Source of the DNA: Nocardia paucivorans NBRC 100373
GTDB taxonomy: Bacteria > Actinomycetota > Actinomycetes > Mycobacteriales > Mycobacteriaceae
Reading direction: 5' to 3'
NCBI RefSeq assembly: GCF_000308675.1
Contig: NZ_BAGE01000006.1
Location: 31,692 to 95,691 of the forward strand
DNA: 64,000 nucleotides
Both the position numbers and the translations under genes were made by a program. The first letter of the stretch is position 1, and each line of letters opens with the position of its first letter. Of the stretch, positions 10,811 to 19,465 are shown piece after piece. The notes under the pieces were generated by a model that saw nothing but the letters and a program-made list of their open reading frames with translations, had not been told where the DNA came from and made no database searches.

Positions 10811-12040
10811 TCAGTCCCCGACAGTGATCGCGGTGGCCTCCTCCACGCTGTGTGGGGCGGCGCGGTGGTCGTCGATATGGGCCAGGACGGATCGGCCGAG
10901 CAGGAGGACCACGACGCCGAGCGCGGTGCAGCCGGCGCCGACCCAGAAGGGCAGCGGAGTGTGGTGTTCACCGAGTTTGCCCGCCAGATAGGGGGCGACG
11001 GCGCCGCCGGCGAAGCGGACGAAGCTGTAGGCCGCGGAGGCCGTCGACCGCTCGACCGGCGCCGAGGTCATGACCGCTTCGGTGATGAGGGTGTTGTTCA
11101 CCCCGAGGAAGAGTCCGGCGATCACCACGCCGACGACCAGGACGGGTTTGTGTTCGGCGAACATGCCCATCACCGCCAGATCGGCGGCGAAAAGCCCGAC
11201 CGCGAGCGCGATCATCGGCACGGTGCCGAACCGGGTTTGCAGCCACGGCGCCAGGAACACCGATGCCAGGGCCAGTAGAAGACCCCAGCCGAAGAAGATG
11301 AAGCCGATGGCGTAGGTGCCCATATCCAGCGGGAACGGGGTGTAGGCGAGCAGGGTGAAGAAGCCGAAGTTGTACAGCAGGGCGGTAATGCTCAACACCA
11401 GCAGGCCGCGGTGGCGCAGCGCCCGGAAGGGTGCGGTGATGGAGGTCGGCGTCGCTCGGCGGGCGGTGTCCGGTAGTAGTACGACAACCGAGATGAGGGC
11501 GATCGCCATCAGCACGGATACCCCGAAGAACGGCGCTCGCCAGCTGATCCCGCCGAGTGCGCCGCCGAGCAGCGGCCCGGTGGCGATACCGATGCCGAGC
11601 GCGGCCTCGTACAGGATGATCGCGCGGGCGACACCGCCGCTGGCCGCGCCCACAATGGTGGCCAGGGCGGTCGCGATGAACAGCGCGTTGCCGAGGCCCC
11701 AACCGGCCCGGAAACCGACGATCTGTCCGACGGTACCCGATGCCCCGGCGGCGGCGGCGAAGACGATGATGAGCGCCAGACCCGCCAGCAGGGTCTTCTT
11801 GGCGCCGAAACGGCTGGACACCACACCGGTGACCAGCATGGCGATGCCGGTGACCAGCATGTAGCTGGTGAACAGCAGGGAGACCTGGGACGGTGAGGCG
11901 TGGAGTTGCTCGCCGATCGGTTTGAGAATCGGGTCGACCAGGCCGATGCCCATGAAGGCGATAACGCTGGCGAAGGCGACGGCCCAGACTGCTTTCGGTT
12001 GTCGAGTGGAGGCGCTCGGGGCGCTGGTAAGGGTGCTCAT
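10811..12040 (-). CDS. MFS transporter, probable drug/multi-substrate exporter
   Basis: Major facilitator of 409 residues with about twelve membrane helices (first at about 16-38) and the loop 2-3 motif SSRFGAKKT. Motif C of proton-antiport exporters is suggested by ALGIGIATGPLLGGALGG near residue 140, pointing to drug:H+ antiport. The ATG at 12040 has CCGGAA close by; the reading could be extended to 12136 but with polar, unlikely sequence. It stands alone; the only downstream gene is the truncated rsgA. Substrate cannot be read from sequence. Confidence 0.85.
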   Translation of the reverse strand: MSTLTSAPSASTRQPKAVWAVAFASVIAFMGIGLVDPILKPIGEQLHASPSQVSLLFTSYMLVTGIAMLVTGVVSSRFGAKKTLLAGLALIIVFAAAAGASGTVGQIVGFRAGWGLGNALFIATALATIVGAASGGVARAIILYEAALGIGIATGPLLGGALGGISWRAPFFGVSVLMAIALISVVVLLPDTARRATPTSITAPFRALRHRGLLVLSITALLYNFGFFTLLAYTPFPLDMGTYAIGFIFFGWGLLLALASVFLAPWLQTRFGTVPMIALAVGLFAADLAVMGMFAEHKPVLVVGVVIAGLFLGVNNTLITEAVMTSAPVERSTASAAYSFVRFAGGAVAPYLAGKLGEHHTPLPFWVGAGCTALGVVVLLLGRSVLAHIDDHRAAPHSVEEATAITVGD

Positions 12041-12138
12041 CGGTATTCCGGTTTCGGATCGAGTGATTGAGCCGACCGAGATGCAGAGCGAGACGACGGT
12101 GGCTGGGTCTGCACCGGTTACCGGCGTGGACTGCACCC

Positions 12139-12167
12139 ATATTATTACATAGGTTAACTAACTAAAA
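12139..12167 (-). promoter_or_regulatory. AT-rich promoter region of the MFS gene
   Basis: An island of A/T in otherwise GC-rich DNA, about 100 bases upstream of the MFS start. On the minus strand it reads TTTTAG then, 17 bases on, TAATAT, a plausible -10. The intervening TTAGTTAGTTAAC repeats a TTAG unit and could be a regulator site. Confidence 0.35.
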
Positions 12168-12680
12168 GGTGGGGTCGACAGACATCGAGTGGCGTAGGAC
12201 TCCGACGAGTCCTACGCCACTCGGCACGAGGGGGCGTCCCGGGGGCTGGCCTCCGGCGCTGCCGGTTGCGGGGGCGCCGGAGGGGACGGTCACCGTAACC
12301 GTCTCGCCCAAGACCATGCCGCCCGCGGAGTTCGGGTCCACGCAACCCCCCGTGCCGTGATCGTGGAGCCCGGCTCTAGACCTGTCAACGATGTTTCGAC
12401 CGTCTGGCCGGGGTTGGCCGGCGACTCCGGCTTGGGCTCTCCGAAGAAGACATGGTCGTTGTTCGGACCGACCCCGGCCTCCGCCCAGCACTGCCCCTGA
12501 TCGTTCGGGTTGTGCAGCGTCGCCGTCACCGTTCCCGGTGCGGTGCCTTCGAAGCTGACCTCAGGGGGACTCAACGGTGCATCCGCACCGCGGTCGCGGC
12601 GGTGAAGGGGCCGACGTCACTGCCGCGACGGTCGCGGCCAATAGGGAGGTTCCCTGAATCTTCTGATCATCACGAGCGGA
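12162..12680 (-). pseudogene. frameshifted secreted protein remnant
   Basis: Pieces of what looks like one exported protein lie in three frames: a signal-peptide-like piece (SLLAATVAAVTSAPS), then EVSFEGTAPGTVTATLHNPN with QCWAEAGVGPNN, then after a frame change VDPNSAGGMVLGETVTVTVP. The middle part reads like an immunoglobulin-type beta domain with one cysteine here and another in the next frame (GCVDPN). Two indels, near 12590 and 12345, break it. No family was recognised. The reconstruction is by eye and could be wrong in its N-terminal part. Confidence 0.5.
12187..12222. terminator. perfect 15-bp inverted repeat
   Basis: GAGTGGCGTAGGACT, loop CCGACG, AGTCCTACGCCACTC. The stem is perfect. 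It lies where the minus-strand secreted-protein pseudogene should end, and the open frame reads through it, suggesting that the original stop codon was just upstream and is lost. Confidence 0.65.
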
Positions 12681-12760
12681 TTGTTTCCCACAATGGATTC
12701 GGGCACAACGGACATCCCCCGACCGAGAAGTAACTACGTGCGCCCACGCCATGTCCGAAC

Positions 12761-12850
12761 TCACCCAACAGGTTGGTTCCGCAGGTCTTCCTCCCGATAA
12801 CGGCAGCCGGTCGGGCCGGTGATGAGAGCGGCTCCGACGGCCTCGAGCAG
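12761..12850 (-). pseudogene. C-terminal fragment of an LppA-family lipoprotein gene
   Basis: Minus-strand reading gives ALITGPTGCRYREEDL, RNQPVG and a stop at 12761, nearly identical to the last residues (ALITGLTGCRYREEDL, RDQPFG) of the lipoprotein at 14351-14919. DNA identity is obvious too. Only about 28 codons remain, directly behind the 3' end of the DUF4241 gene, so the DUF4241 gene lies between a whole and a partial copy of the same sequence. Confidence 0.75.
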
Positions 12851-12880
12851 CAGGACGGCCTCGAGGCCGATCACCCCGGC

Positions 12881-14146
12881 TCAGTCCGCCTTATCCGACA
12901 GCGTGAGCATATCCGTGACGAAACAGACGATGGCGCCGTCACTATCGCGCCCTATCCAGGTCGGGTAGGTGCCATCCCCGAAATAGCAGCCATAGGGCAC
13001 CAGATCGAGATGGTCGTCGCCGAGTCGGAGCGTACTGCCGCACGCGGCCGAGACCGTCTCCAGCCACTCCTCGAAATCGTCATCCATCAACTCGGTCATC
13101 TCGGGGAGGGCCTCCACGGACGTGAAACATCCCTGTCCGCCGTCGACACCGAACCCGAAGAACTCCCCGTCGCCGAGTGTTCGCGGATCTTCGCCGTCCC
13201 GCAGTGCCGGTTCCCAGGAGACCGCGGGCGTGTACGACACTCGCAGGAGGAACGCGGCGGAGCCGTCGATCCGCAGCCCGTCCACCGGCAGCCCGTATCG
13301 ATCGGCGAGTTCCTGGCGTTTTCTCATCCGCTCGGATTCGGTCAGGGTGGCGTCGACCAACACGACCTCGTACACCTGGTAGTGACCCGGTGGTACCGGC
13401 TCGGTGAACGGCTTCATCTCCGTGGCCGGCCACCAGCCGGGGTCGCAGGCCACCACTCGGCCAGAGGGTAGACACACGGAGCCGAGGTGGTGGTGTTTCG
13501 TGACCATGTGTCGTCCGTGATAGTCCCGTACGAGCGAGCCTTCTTGCATCAGATCGTGGAGATAAGGCGCACCACGCGGTGTCGGCGGATGCCACGGCCT
13601 GTGCGTGGGCGAGGCCGTATCGGAGGCATCGACATCCGTCGTGATGGATATCGGGTCGCCGTCGTGTTCGGGAATCGCCCATGCCCACTCGCCGAATACG
13701 GGGGCGGCACGCCAGTGCCCATCGGGGTCCTCCTGGTAGCTGCTATGACCGCTACCTCCGCCTATAGTGTCGTATTCTTTGCGCACCCAGCTATCGATCC
13801 CGCGTCGCAGACCGTCTCTGCGGACGCCCTTCTCTCCTTCTCGCCGACCGTCCGGGTAGTGCCACCGATCCTCTTGTACGGGGAAGAGTTGATCGTCGCG
13901 TAGCCTTCGGAAGTCGGTGTGAGTCGCGCGCCGCAATGCGTCGTCCAGTGTCCACACTCCGAGGTAATGCTGCGACCAGGCGACATCGATGATCACCCGG
14001 GGTGTGTCATCCGCCAGCAGAACCACCGAATACTGTTCGCCCGCCTCGTCTCTGGCTCGGGCGTCATCGGGATGCAGCCGGCCCACCCAGCGCTGCGCAC
14101 TCTGATCCCACCCTTCGCAATACACTCCGGTCCAGCTCGTCCCCAC
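12881..14146 (-). CDS. DUF4241 domain protein
   Basis: A 421-residue soluble protein with no signal peptide or membrane segment. The middle (about residues 225-400) has the DUF4241 pattern: LPSGRVVACDPGWW, FTEPVPPGHYQVYEVVL, an arginine-rich helix, then GEFFGFGVDGGQGCFTS and the C-terminal YPTWIGRDSDGAIVCFVTDM. The N-terminal 200 residues are unlike anything I know. The biochemical role of DUF4241 is not established; such genes often sit in variable accessory loci. GTG start with GGAG eight bases upstream. It is flanked by parts of two LppA-family copies, suggesting arrival or duplication as a cassette. Confidence 0.7.
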   Translation of the reverse strand: MGTSWTGVYCEGWDQSAQRWVGRLHPDDARARDEAGEQYSVVLLADDTPRVIIDVAWSQHYLGVWTLDDALRRATHTDFRRLRDDQLFPVQEDRWHYPDGRREGEKGVRRDGLRRGIDSWVRKEYDTIGGGSGHSSYQEDPDGHWRAAPVFGEWAWAIPEHDGDPISITTDVDASDTASPTHRPWHPPTPRGAPYLHDLMQEGSLVRDYHGRHMVTKHHHLGSVCLPSGRVVACDPGWWPATEMKPFTEPVPPGHYQVYEVVLVDATLTESERMRKRQELADRYGLPVDGLRIDGSAAFLLRVSYTPAVSWEPALRDGEDPRTLGDGEFFGFGVDGGQGCFTSVEALPEMTELMDDDFEEWLETVSAACGSTLRLGDDHLDLVPYGCYFGDGTYPTWIGRDSDGAIVCFVTDMLTLSDKAD

Positions 14147-14350
14147 TCGATTCTCCGTTCACTTCGGCCGGCTCGGCACGCGTGATTCCGTACCGGAGCG
14201 TTGTTTATCCTCGCAGAGGAATACGACGATTTGCCTGCTCAGAAGCTCAAGAGTGAGCAAAAACGGGTGGGCGACGGCTACGGGATCGCCGCAGCGTACT
14301 ACGGGGACCCGATACCGGGCACACCATTGTCGTCTGCGGTCATGGCCGGC

Positions 14351-14919
14351 CTATCCGAAAGGTTGGTCACGGAGATCTTCCTCCCGATAGCGGCAGCCGG
14401 TCAGACCGGTGATGAGAGCGGCTTTGCCGGTGCCGATCTCGATCTCGTTGCCGTGGTCGGGGGAATGGAGGACGACTTGGTGGTTCCCGGGTGCGTCGAA
14501 TCGGACGGTGAGGACGGTGATGCCGTGAGGGGCGGTCAGATCGCGGGCGATGGTGAGGACCCTGGGCCATTCGGCGTTACTGATCGGAACCGGCGAGAAC
14601 ATCGAGCCGGTGGTCATCGAGGCGCCGTCGGTTTCTCGGTAGGGGCCCGGCAGCCGAGCATTCCTTGCCCGCGGTTGGTCTCCTGGCGCCAAACGAGTCC
14701 TGGTGCGACCGTTTCGGCTGCGTCGGCGATTTGTCGGATGAGTGCCATGAGCTGCGGTTCGGTTTCCTCGAGGGATGGCAGCTTCCGCATCTGGGCTTCG
14801 GCGTGGGCGATTTCGTCGGGACTGGGTGGACGGCCCGGATCGTCCGGTGCACTGCCGCATCCGCTCAGCATCACCACGGGAAACAACGCCACGAGTATTC
14901 GTACCGGTGCGGTGGTCAT
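14351..14919 (-). pseudogene. LppA-family lipoprotein, single frameshift
   Basis: Starts with a lipoprotein signal peptide whose lipobox is LSGC (MTTAPVRILVALFPVVMLSGC), followed by PSPDEIAHAEAQMRKLPSLE and VAPGLVWRQETNRGQGMLGC, typical of the mycobacterial LppA/LppB family. After the conserved cysteine, near 14655, the frame must shift by one base to continue with PYRETDGAS and run to ALITGLTGCRYREEDL at 14351. One missing base in the CCGGGCCCC stretch explains the break. Either recent decay or an assembly error; without repair it would give a 101-residue protein. Confidence 0.7.
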
Positions 14920-15171
14920 ATCACCGCACCGCCAGGTGTGGTAGTCCCGCGACGATTACGGCCATATTGCTGAAGACCACGGCGAATACCCTCGAGTCCC
15001 AGGACGGGGCCACGGCGAACGCGGTGCTCGGTCTGCCGGAGCCGGGGGCATCCAGCCTCGAATTTAGATCGCACCGCTGGGCCCGATACGGCCATGGGGC
15101 CGAGTCGTAGGGTGGGTGTCGTCCGAAGCTCGTAACAGCGGGGTCCTCCGTGCTGTGCGGGTTCCGGGAGG

Positions 15172-16224
15172 CTACGCGAGTTGTGCGGGTCGGCCGGGGG
15201 CACCGAAGAGGTGAGTGTCGCCGTGGGCGCGTTTGAAGTACAGGTGCGCGTCGTGTTCCCAGGTGATGGCTATACCGCCGTGCAGCTGAATGGTTTCGGC
15301 GGCTACGGCGGAGAAGGTCTCGCGGCATTGGCGAATGGCCACCCAGACGTCCTCCGCCGCCGACAGGGCGTCCTCGGCCACGGCGAGCGTGGCGACCAGG
15401 GACGCGGATTTGGCGGATTCGACCAGCACGTACATATCGGCCATCCGGTGTTTGAGGGCCTGGAAGCTGCCGATGACCCGGCCGAACTGCACACGCGACT
15501 TGGTGTATTCGACGGTCATCTCCAGGCAGTATTCGGCCGCCCTCACCTGTTCGGCGGCGAGGGCCGCCCAGGCGATACGGCGCAGCCGCTCGATCACGGG
15601 GGCGGGGTCGGCGGTGCCGAGGCGTCGGGCCGGAACGGCGGTGAAGGTGATCTCCGACAGGGCGCGCGTGGGGTCCAGGGTCGCGACGCGGCGGCGTCGC
15701 ACACCCGGGGCGTGCGGGTCGACCTCGTACAGACCCGTTTCGGTCACCACGATCAGAGTGTCGGCGACGGTGCCGCCGAGGACGTAGTGGGCGGTTCCGT
15801 CCACGGCGTCACCGGTGGCCCGGACGCCGAACTCATCCCAGCCCGTGGCGTCGGCCCAGCAGACCGCCAGGGTACGGGTGCCCTCGGCCACACCCGGCAG
15901 CAGCCGCTCGCAGGCCTCGGTATCCCCGGACAACAGGACCGCCTGGGCGCCGAGCACCGCGGAGCCGAGCATCGGGACATCGACCAGGGCCCGGCCGAGT
16001 TCGCCCACCACCAAAAGGGATTCGACCAGCCCCGCCCCGAACCCGCCGTACTCCTCCGGAATGGCCAGAGCGGCGACTCCGACCTGCTCACACAGCTGCG
16101 CCCACAGGCGCGGGTCGTATCCCGGATCACCGGACATCGCCGCGCGCACACCCGCCCGGGCGTCGCGTTTGGTGAGCAGTCCACGGACCGCCGATACCAA
16201 CTCCTGCTGTTCCTCGCTGATCAT
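15172..16224 (-). CDS. fadE33: acyl-CoA dehydrogenase FadE33-like
   Basis: Flavin-dependent acyl-CoA dehydrogenase subunit of 350 residues in the HIP-CoA (rings C/D) part of cholesterol breakdown. N-terminal helices with LAIPEEYGGFGAG near 60, then a C-terminal bundle with SRVQFGRVIGSFQALKHRMAD and LHGGIAITWEH. It is shorter than single-chain dehydrogenases, as in the heteromeric FadE31/32/33 group where partner chains complete the active site. It is last in fadD3-crotonase-fadE31-fadE32-fadE33, with 147 bases between it and fadE32. The number 33 is assigned by gene order and length. Confidence 0.85.
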   Translation of the reverse strand: MISEEQQELVSAVRGLLTKRDARAGVRAAMSGDPGYDPRLWAQLCEQVGVAALAIPEEYGGFGAGLVESLLVVGELGRALVDVPMLGSAVLGAQAVLLSGDTEACERLLPGVAEGTRTLAVCWADATGWDEFGVRATGDAVDGTAHYVLGGTVADTLIVVTETGLYEVDPHAPGVRRRRVATLDPTRALSEITFTAVPARRLGTADPAPVIERLRRIAWAALAAEQVRAAEYCLEMTVEYTKSRVQFGRVIGSFQALKHRMADMYVLVESAKSASLVATLAVAEDALSAAEDVWVAIRQCRETFSAVAAETIQLHGGIAITWEHDAHLYFKRAHGDTHLFGAPGRPAQLA

Positions 16225-16371
16225 TGCTCTCTTTCGAAGATCACCCGACGAATGCGCGGGGCCTGTTCTCATTCGTGCCCGGCCGTATGCGGTCCCGGCG
16301 TTTCCTGTGCCACCGGCGGTCGATTCACTCCGCCGCGGCCGCCCTGCGCTCGCCGGCCCAGGGGATGGGTG

Positions 16372-17400
16372 TCAGGTCAGCACTCCGACGTCCACCGCGG
16401 GCGGGGTACGCAGGGCTTCGGCGATCCGGCGCCGGTGCAGATCGGGTGTGCCCCATGCGGTGCGCAGTGCGGTGACTCGGGTCAGCCACAGCGACAGGTC
16501 GTATTCGGCGGTGTAGCCGATGGCGCCGTGCACCTGGAGGGCGGTGCGGGCAGCGCGATAGGCGGCATCGCCACAGGCGACGACCGCGGCCGAGATATCG
16601 CGGCCGCGCTGCGGGGTCGCGGTGGTGAGCGCGGCCCGATACAGCAGGGGTTCGGCCAGGTCGAGGGCGATCAGCACATCCGCCAATTTCTGTTTGACGG
16701 CCTGGAATTCGCCGATCGGGCGACCGAACTGCTTGCGCTGCTTCACGTACTCGGTCGACGCGTCCAATAGTGCCCGGCCCGCGCCCAGCAGCTGCGCCGC
16801 ATTGGCGAGCGCCCCGAAATCGAAACCGATATCCCCGGATTCGGAGGTGGAGGCCTCGGCGAGCAATTCGTCGGGTTCCACGACGAACAACCGGCGCGCC
16901 GGATCCACCGATCTCACCGCCGCGACCGCCCGGCCGGTGTACAGCCGTGGCCCGTCGACGAGTAGGACGAGGTCGGCGCGGTCGGCGTCGAGGGCAACCG
17001 CGCGGTGTCCGTCGCCGCCGCGGGCGAGGGTGGTCAGGGTGGTGCCTTCGGCGATCTCGGGCAGCAGGCGACGGGCGGGCTCGCTCTCCCCGGCGGCCAA
17101 CGCGCCCAGCAGAGCCGGGACGGCGGCCGCGGTCTCCACCAGCGGGCCGGGCGCAGCGGCCCGACCCACCTCGATGAACGCCACCACCTGATCCAGCGGT
17201 TCGGCGCCGAGACCACCGTATTCCTCCGCGATACCCAGACCGAACACACCGGCCTCGGCGAGTTGGGTGAACAGTTTGCGGCCCGGTGCCGGATCGTTCG
17301 CGGCCCAGGACCGCACCGCCGCGGGCGTCTGCCCGGATTCGAACAGTTTGCGGATACTGGCGCCGAAGTCCACCTGCTCCGGGCTGAGCGCGAACCTCAC
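16372..17400 (-). CDS. fadE32: acyl-CoA dehydrogenase FadE32-like
   Basis: Second of three dehydrogenase genes, 342 residues. Motifs: GLGIAEEYGGLGAEP near residue 55, KQRKQFGRPIGEFQAVKQKLAD near 220, VHGAIGYTAEYDLSLWLTR near 293. The sequence between 110 and 200 is reduced relative to full-length enzymes. The GTG start overlaps the fadE31 stop by four bases (GTGA), implying translational coupling and matched amounts, as expected for subunits of one complex. It should act on HIEC-CoA-type or later ring C/D intermediates, by analogy with the mycobacterial genes. Confidence 0.86.
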   Translation of the reverse strand: MRFALSPEQVDFGASIRKLFESGQTPAAVRSWAANDPAPGRKLFTQLAEAGVFGLGIAEEYGGLGAEPLDQVVAFIEVGRAAAPGPLVETAAAVPALLGALAAGESEPARRLLPEIAEGTTLTTLARGGDGHRAVALDADRADLVLLVDGPRLYTGRAVAAVRSVDPARRLFVVEPDELLAEASTSESGDIGFDFGALANAAQLLGAGRALLDASTEYVKQRKQFGRPIGEFQAVKQKLADVLIALDLAEPLLYRAALTTATPQRGRDISAAVVACGDAAYRAARTALQVHGAIGYTAEYDLSLWLTRVTALRTAWGTPDLHRRRIAEALRTPPAVDVGVLT

Positions 17401-18536
17401 CGCCCGCCTCCTCTCGGTAGGCCGAGGAGTCGCTCGGCGATGATATTGCGTTGAATCTCGTTGGTGCCGGCGTAGATCGGGCCGGAAAGGGAGAACAGAT
17501 AACCGTCGGTCCAGCGGCCGGCCTGTTCGGCGTCGGCGCCGAGCAGTTCCAGTGCGGTCTCGTGCATGGCGATATCGAGTTCGGACCAGAACACCTTGGT
17601 GATCGAGGATTCCGCGCCCAGTTTCCCGCCCTCGTTCAGCCGGGTGACCGTGCCCAGTGTGTGCAGCCGGTAGGCCTCGCTGCCTATCCAGGCGTCCACC
17701 ACGGCATCGCGGCTCGCGGCTCCGGCGTCACCGGTGTCGCGCCACAGGTCGATCAGTCGCCGGGCGGTCGCGCTGAACCGGCCGGGGCTGCGCAGTGACA
17801 GGCCGCGTTCGTTACTGGAGGTGCTCATGGCCACCCGCCAGCCGTCATCGGGCGCGCCGATCACGTCCTCGTCGGGGACGAACACATCGTCGAGGAAGAT
17901 TTCCGCGAAGCCGGGTTCGCCGTCGAGCTGCGGGATGGGACGGACCGTGACGCCGTCGGCGGTGAGCGGGAACATCAGATAGGTGAGGCCGCGATGTCTT
18001 TCGGCCTCCGGGTCGCTGCGAAACAGTCCGAACGCTCGATCGGCGAACGACGCCCGCGAGCTCCAGGTCTTCTGCCCGCTCAACAGCCAGCCGCCGTCGG
18101 TGCGTCGGGCGGTGGAGCGAATACCGGCCAGGTCGCTGCCCGCTTCCGGTTCCGACCAGGCCTGGGCCCAGATATCGTCGCCGCGCGCCATGCGCGGCAT
18201 GATCCGGGCCAGCTGTTCGGGTGTGCCGTGCTCGAACAGGGTGGGGGCCAACAGGAAGATACCGTTCTGGCTCACCCGTCCCGGCGCGCCGGCCGCGTAG
18301 TACTCCTGCTCGAACAGCACCCATTCCAGTAGTGAGGCGTCGCGGCCACCGAATTCCTCCGGCCACGACACCACCGACAGTCGGGCCTGGGCCAGGGTGC
18401 GTTCCCATTCCCGATGCGCCTCGAAGCCCGCTTCGGTGTCCATCGAGGGCAGTGGGTCGGCGGGCACGTTCGCGGTAAGGAAGTCGCGGACCTCCTGTTG
18501 GAATTGCCGGGTGCTGTCGTCGAGATCCAGCTCCAT
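17397..18536 (-). CDS. fadE31: acyl-CoA dehydrogenase FadE31-like
   Basis: Full-length acyl-CoA dehydrogenase of 379 residues: N-terminal helical domain, middle beta domain with WAQAWSEPEAGSDLAG and GWLLSGQKTWSS, and C-terminal bundle ending IYAGTNEIQRNIIAERLLG. At the position of the YEGT glutamate of many dehydrogenases this protein has alanine (YAGT), so the base must come from elsewhere or from a partner chain. The ATG lies two bases after the crotonase stop. Belongs to the KstR2-controlled operon begun by fadD3. Confidence 0.88.
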   Translation of the reverse strand: MELDLDDSTRQFQQEVRDFLTANVPADPLPSMDTEAGFEAHREWERTLAQARLSVVSWPEEFGGRDASLLEWVLFEQEYYAAGAPGRVSQNGIFLLAPTLFEHGTPEQLARIMPRMARGDDIWAQAWSEPEAGSDLAGIRSTARRTDGGWLLSGQKTWSSRASFADRAFGLFRSDPEAERHRGLTYLMFPLTADGVTVRPIPQLDGEPGFAEIFLDDVFVPDEDVIGAPDDGWRVAMSTSSNERGLSLRSPGRFSATARRLIDLWRDTGDAGAASRDAVVDAWIGSEAYRLHTLGTVTRLNEGGKLGAESSITKVFWSELDIAMHETALELLGADAEQAGRWTDGYLFSLSGPIYAGTNEIQRNIIAERLLGLPRGGGR

Positions 18537-18538
18537 TG

Positions 18539-19465
18539 CTAGGCCTTCCCCTCGTCGGCGGCGGCCGAGCCCGCCTGCGCCTTCATCGTCTTGGCATTCA
18601 TCCCGCCCAGCGAGTCGGCGCCGACCTCGGCATTGTGCGCGTGGGCGAAATGGTGCAGGCCGAATACCGAATCCATACCCGCGCGCATACCCATCAGGTC
18701 TTCGGCCTGGTTGACGGCCTTCTTCGTCAGGGCGAGGCCGAACTGCGGCATGGCGGCGATCTTCTCGGCCAGCGCCATGGTCTCGGTCTCCAATTCGTCC
18801 CGCGGGACGACCCGGTTGACCATGCCCCATTCCTTGGCCTGCGCGGCGCCGAACCGGTCGCCGGTGAACAGGAATTCCTTGGCGGCGCGCGGTCCCATCA
18901 CCCAGGGGTGGGCGAAGTACTCCACCCCCGGAATGCCCATGCGCACCACCGGGTCGGAGAAGAAGGAGTCGTCGGAGGCGATGATCATGTCGCAGACCCA
19001 GGCCAGCATGAGTCCGCCCGCGATACACGCGCCCTGCACCATGGCGATGGTCGGCTTGGGGATCTCCCGCCACCGCCGGCACATCCCGAGATACACTTCG
19101 ATCTCCCGGGAGAACCGCAGGTCGCCGCCTTCCCGACCGATATGGTCCCACCACAGGGTGGCCTTGTTCGGGTATTTCACGTGATGGTCGCGGCCCGGGG
19201 TGCCCAGATCGTGTCCGGCGCTGAAGTGTTTGCCATTGCCGGCCAGGACGATCACCTTGACCTCGGGGTCTGCGACAGCGCGTTCGAAGGCGGCGTCGAG
19301 GGCATAGGTCATCACCGAGTTCTGGGCATTGCGGTATTTCGGCCGGTTCATGGTGACGACGGCAATCGGACCGCGACGCTCGTAGAGCACCACATCCGGC
19401 TCGTAGGGCACACTCGCCTCGGCGGGGCTGTCCGCCCGGACGGGGTTCGCGGGGTTGTCCGGCAT
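18539..19465 (-). CDS. crotonase (enoyl-CoA hydratase/isomerase) of the fadD3 operon
   Basis: A 308-residue crotonase. The oxyanion-hole motifs are GKHFSAGHDLG (about 78-88) and GACIAGGLMLAWVCD (about 145-159). The insertion between them, HHVKYPNKATLWWDHIGREG, and a long C-terminal region make it larger than the usual 260. The ATG overlaps the fadD3 stop (TAATG). Its place between fadD3 and the three fadE genes indicates a hydration step on HIP-CoA derivatives, but I cannot match it to a named mycobacterial EchA with certainty. Confidence 0.85.
   Translation of the reverse strand: MPDNPANPVRADSPAEASVPYEPDVVLYERRGPIAVVTMNRPKYRNAQNSVMTYALDAAFERAVADPEVKVIVLAGNGKHFSAGHDLGTPGRDHHVKYPNKATLWWDHIGREGGDLRFSREIEVYLGMCRRWREIPKPTIAMVQGACIAGGLMLAWVCDMIIASDDSFFSDPVVRMGIPGVEYFAHPWVMGPRAAKEFLFTGDRFGAAQAKEWGMVNRVVPRDELETETMALAEKIAAMPQFGLALTKKAVNQAEDLMGMRAGMDSVFGLHHFAHAHNAEVGADSLGGMNAKTMKAQAGSAAADEGKA

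Noticed and set aside
15181..16770. 529-codon plus-strand frame opposite fadE33/fadE32
   Set aside because: Antisense frame kept open by third-position GC; no domain and spans two real genes and their gap.
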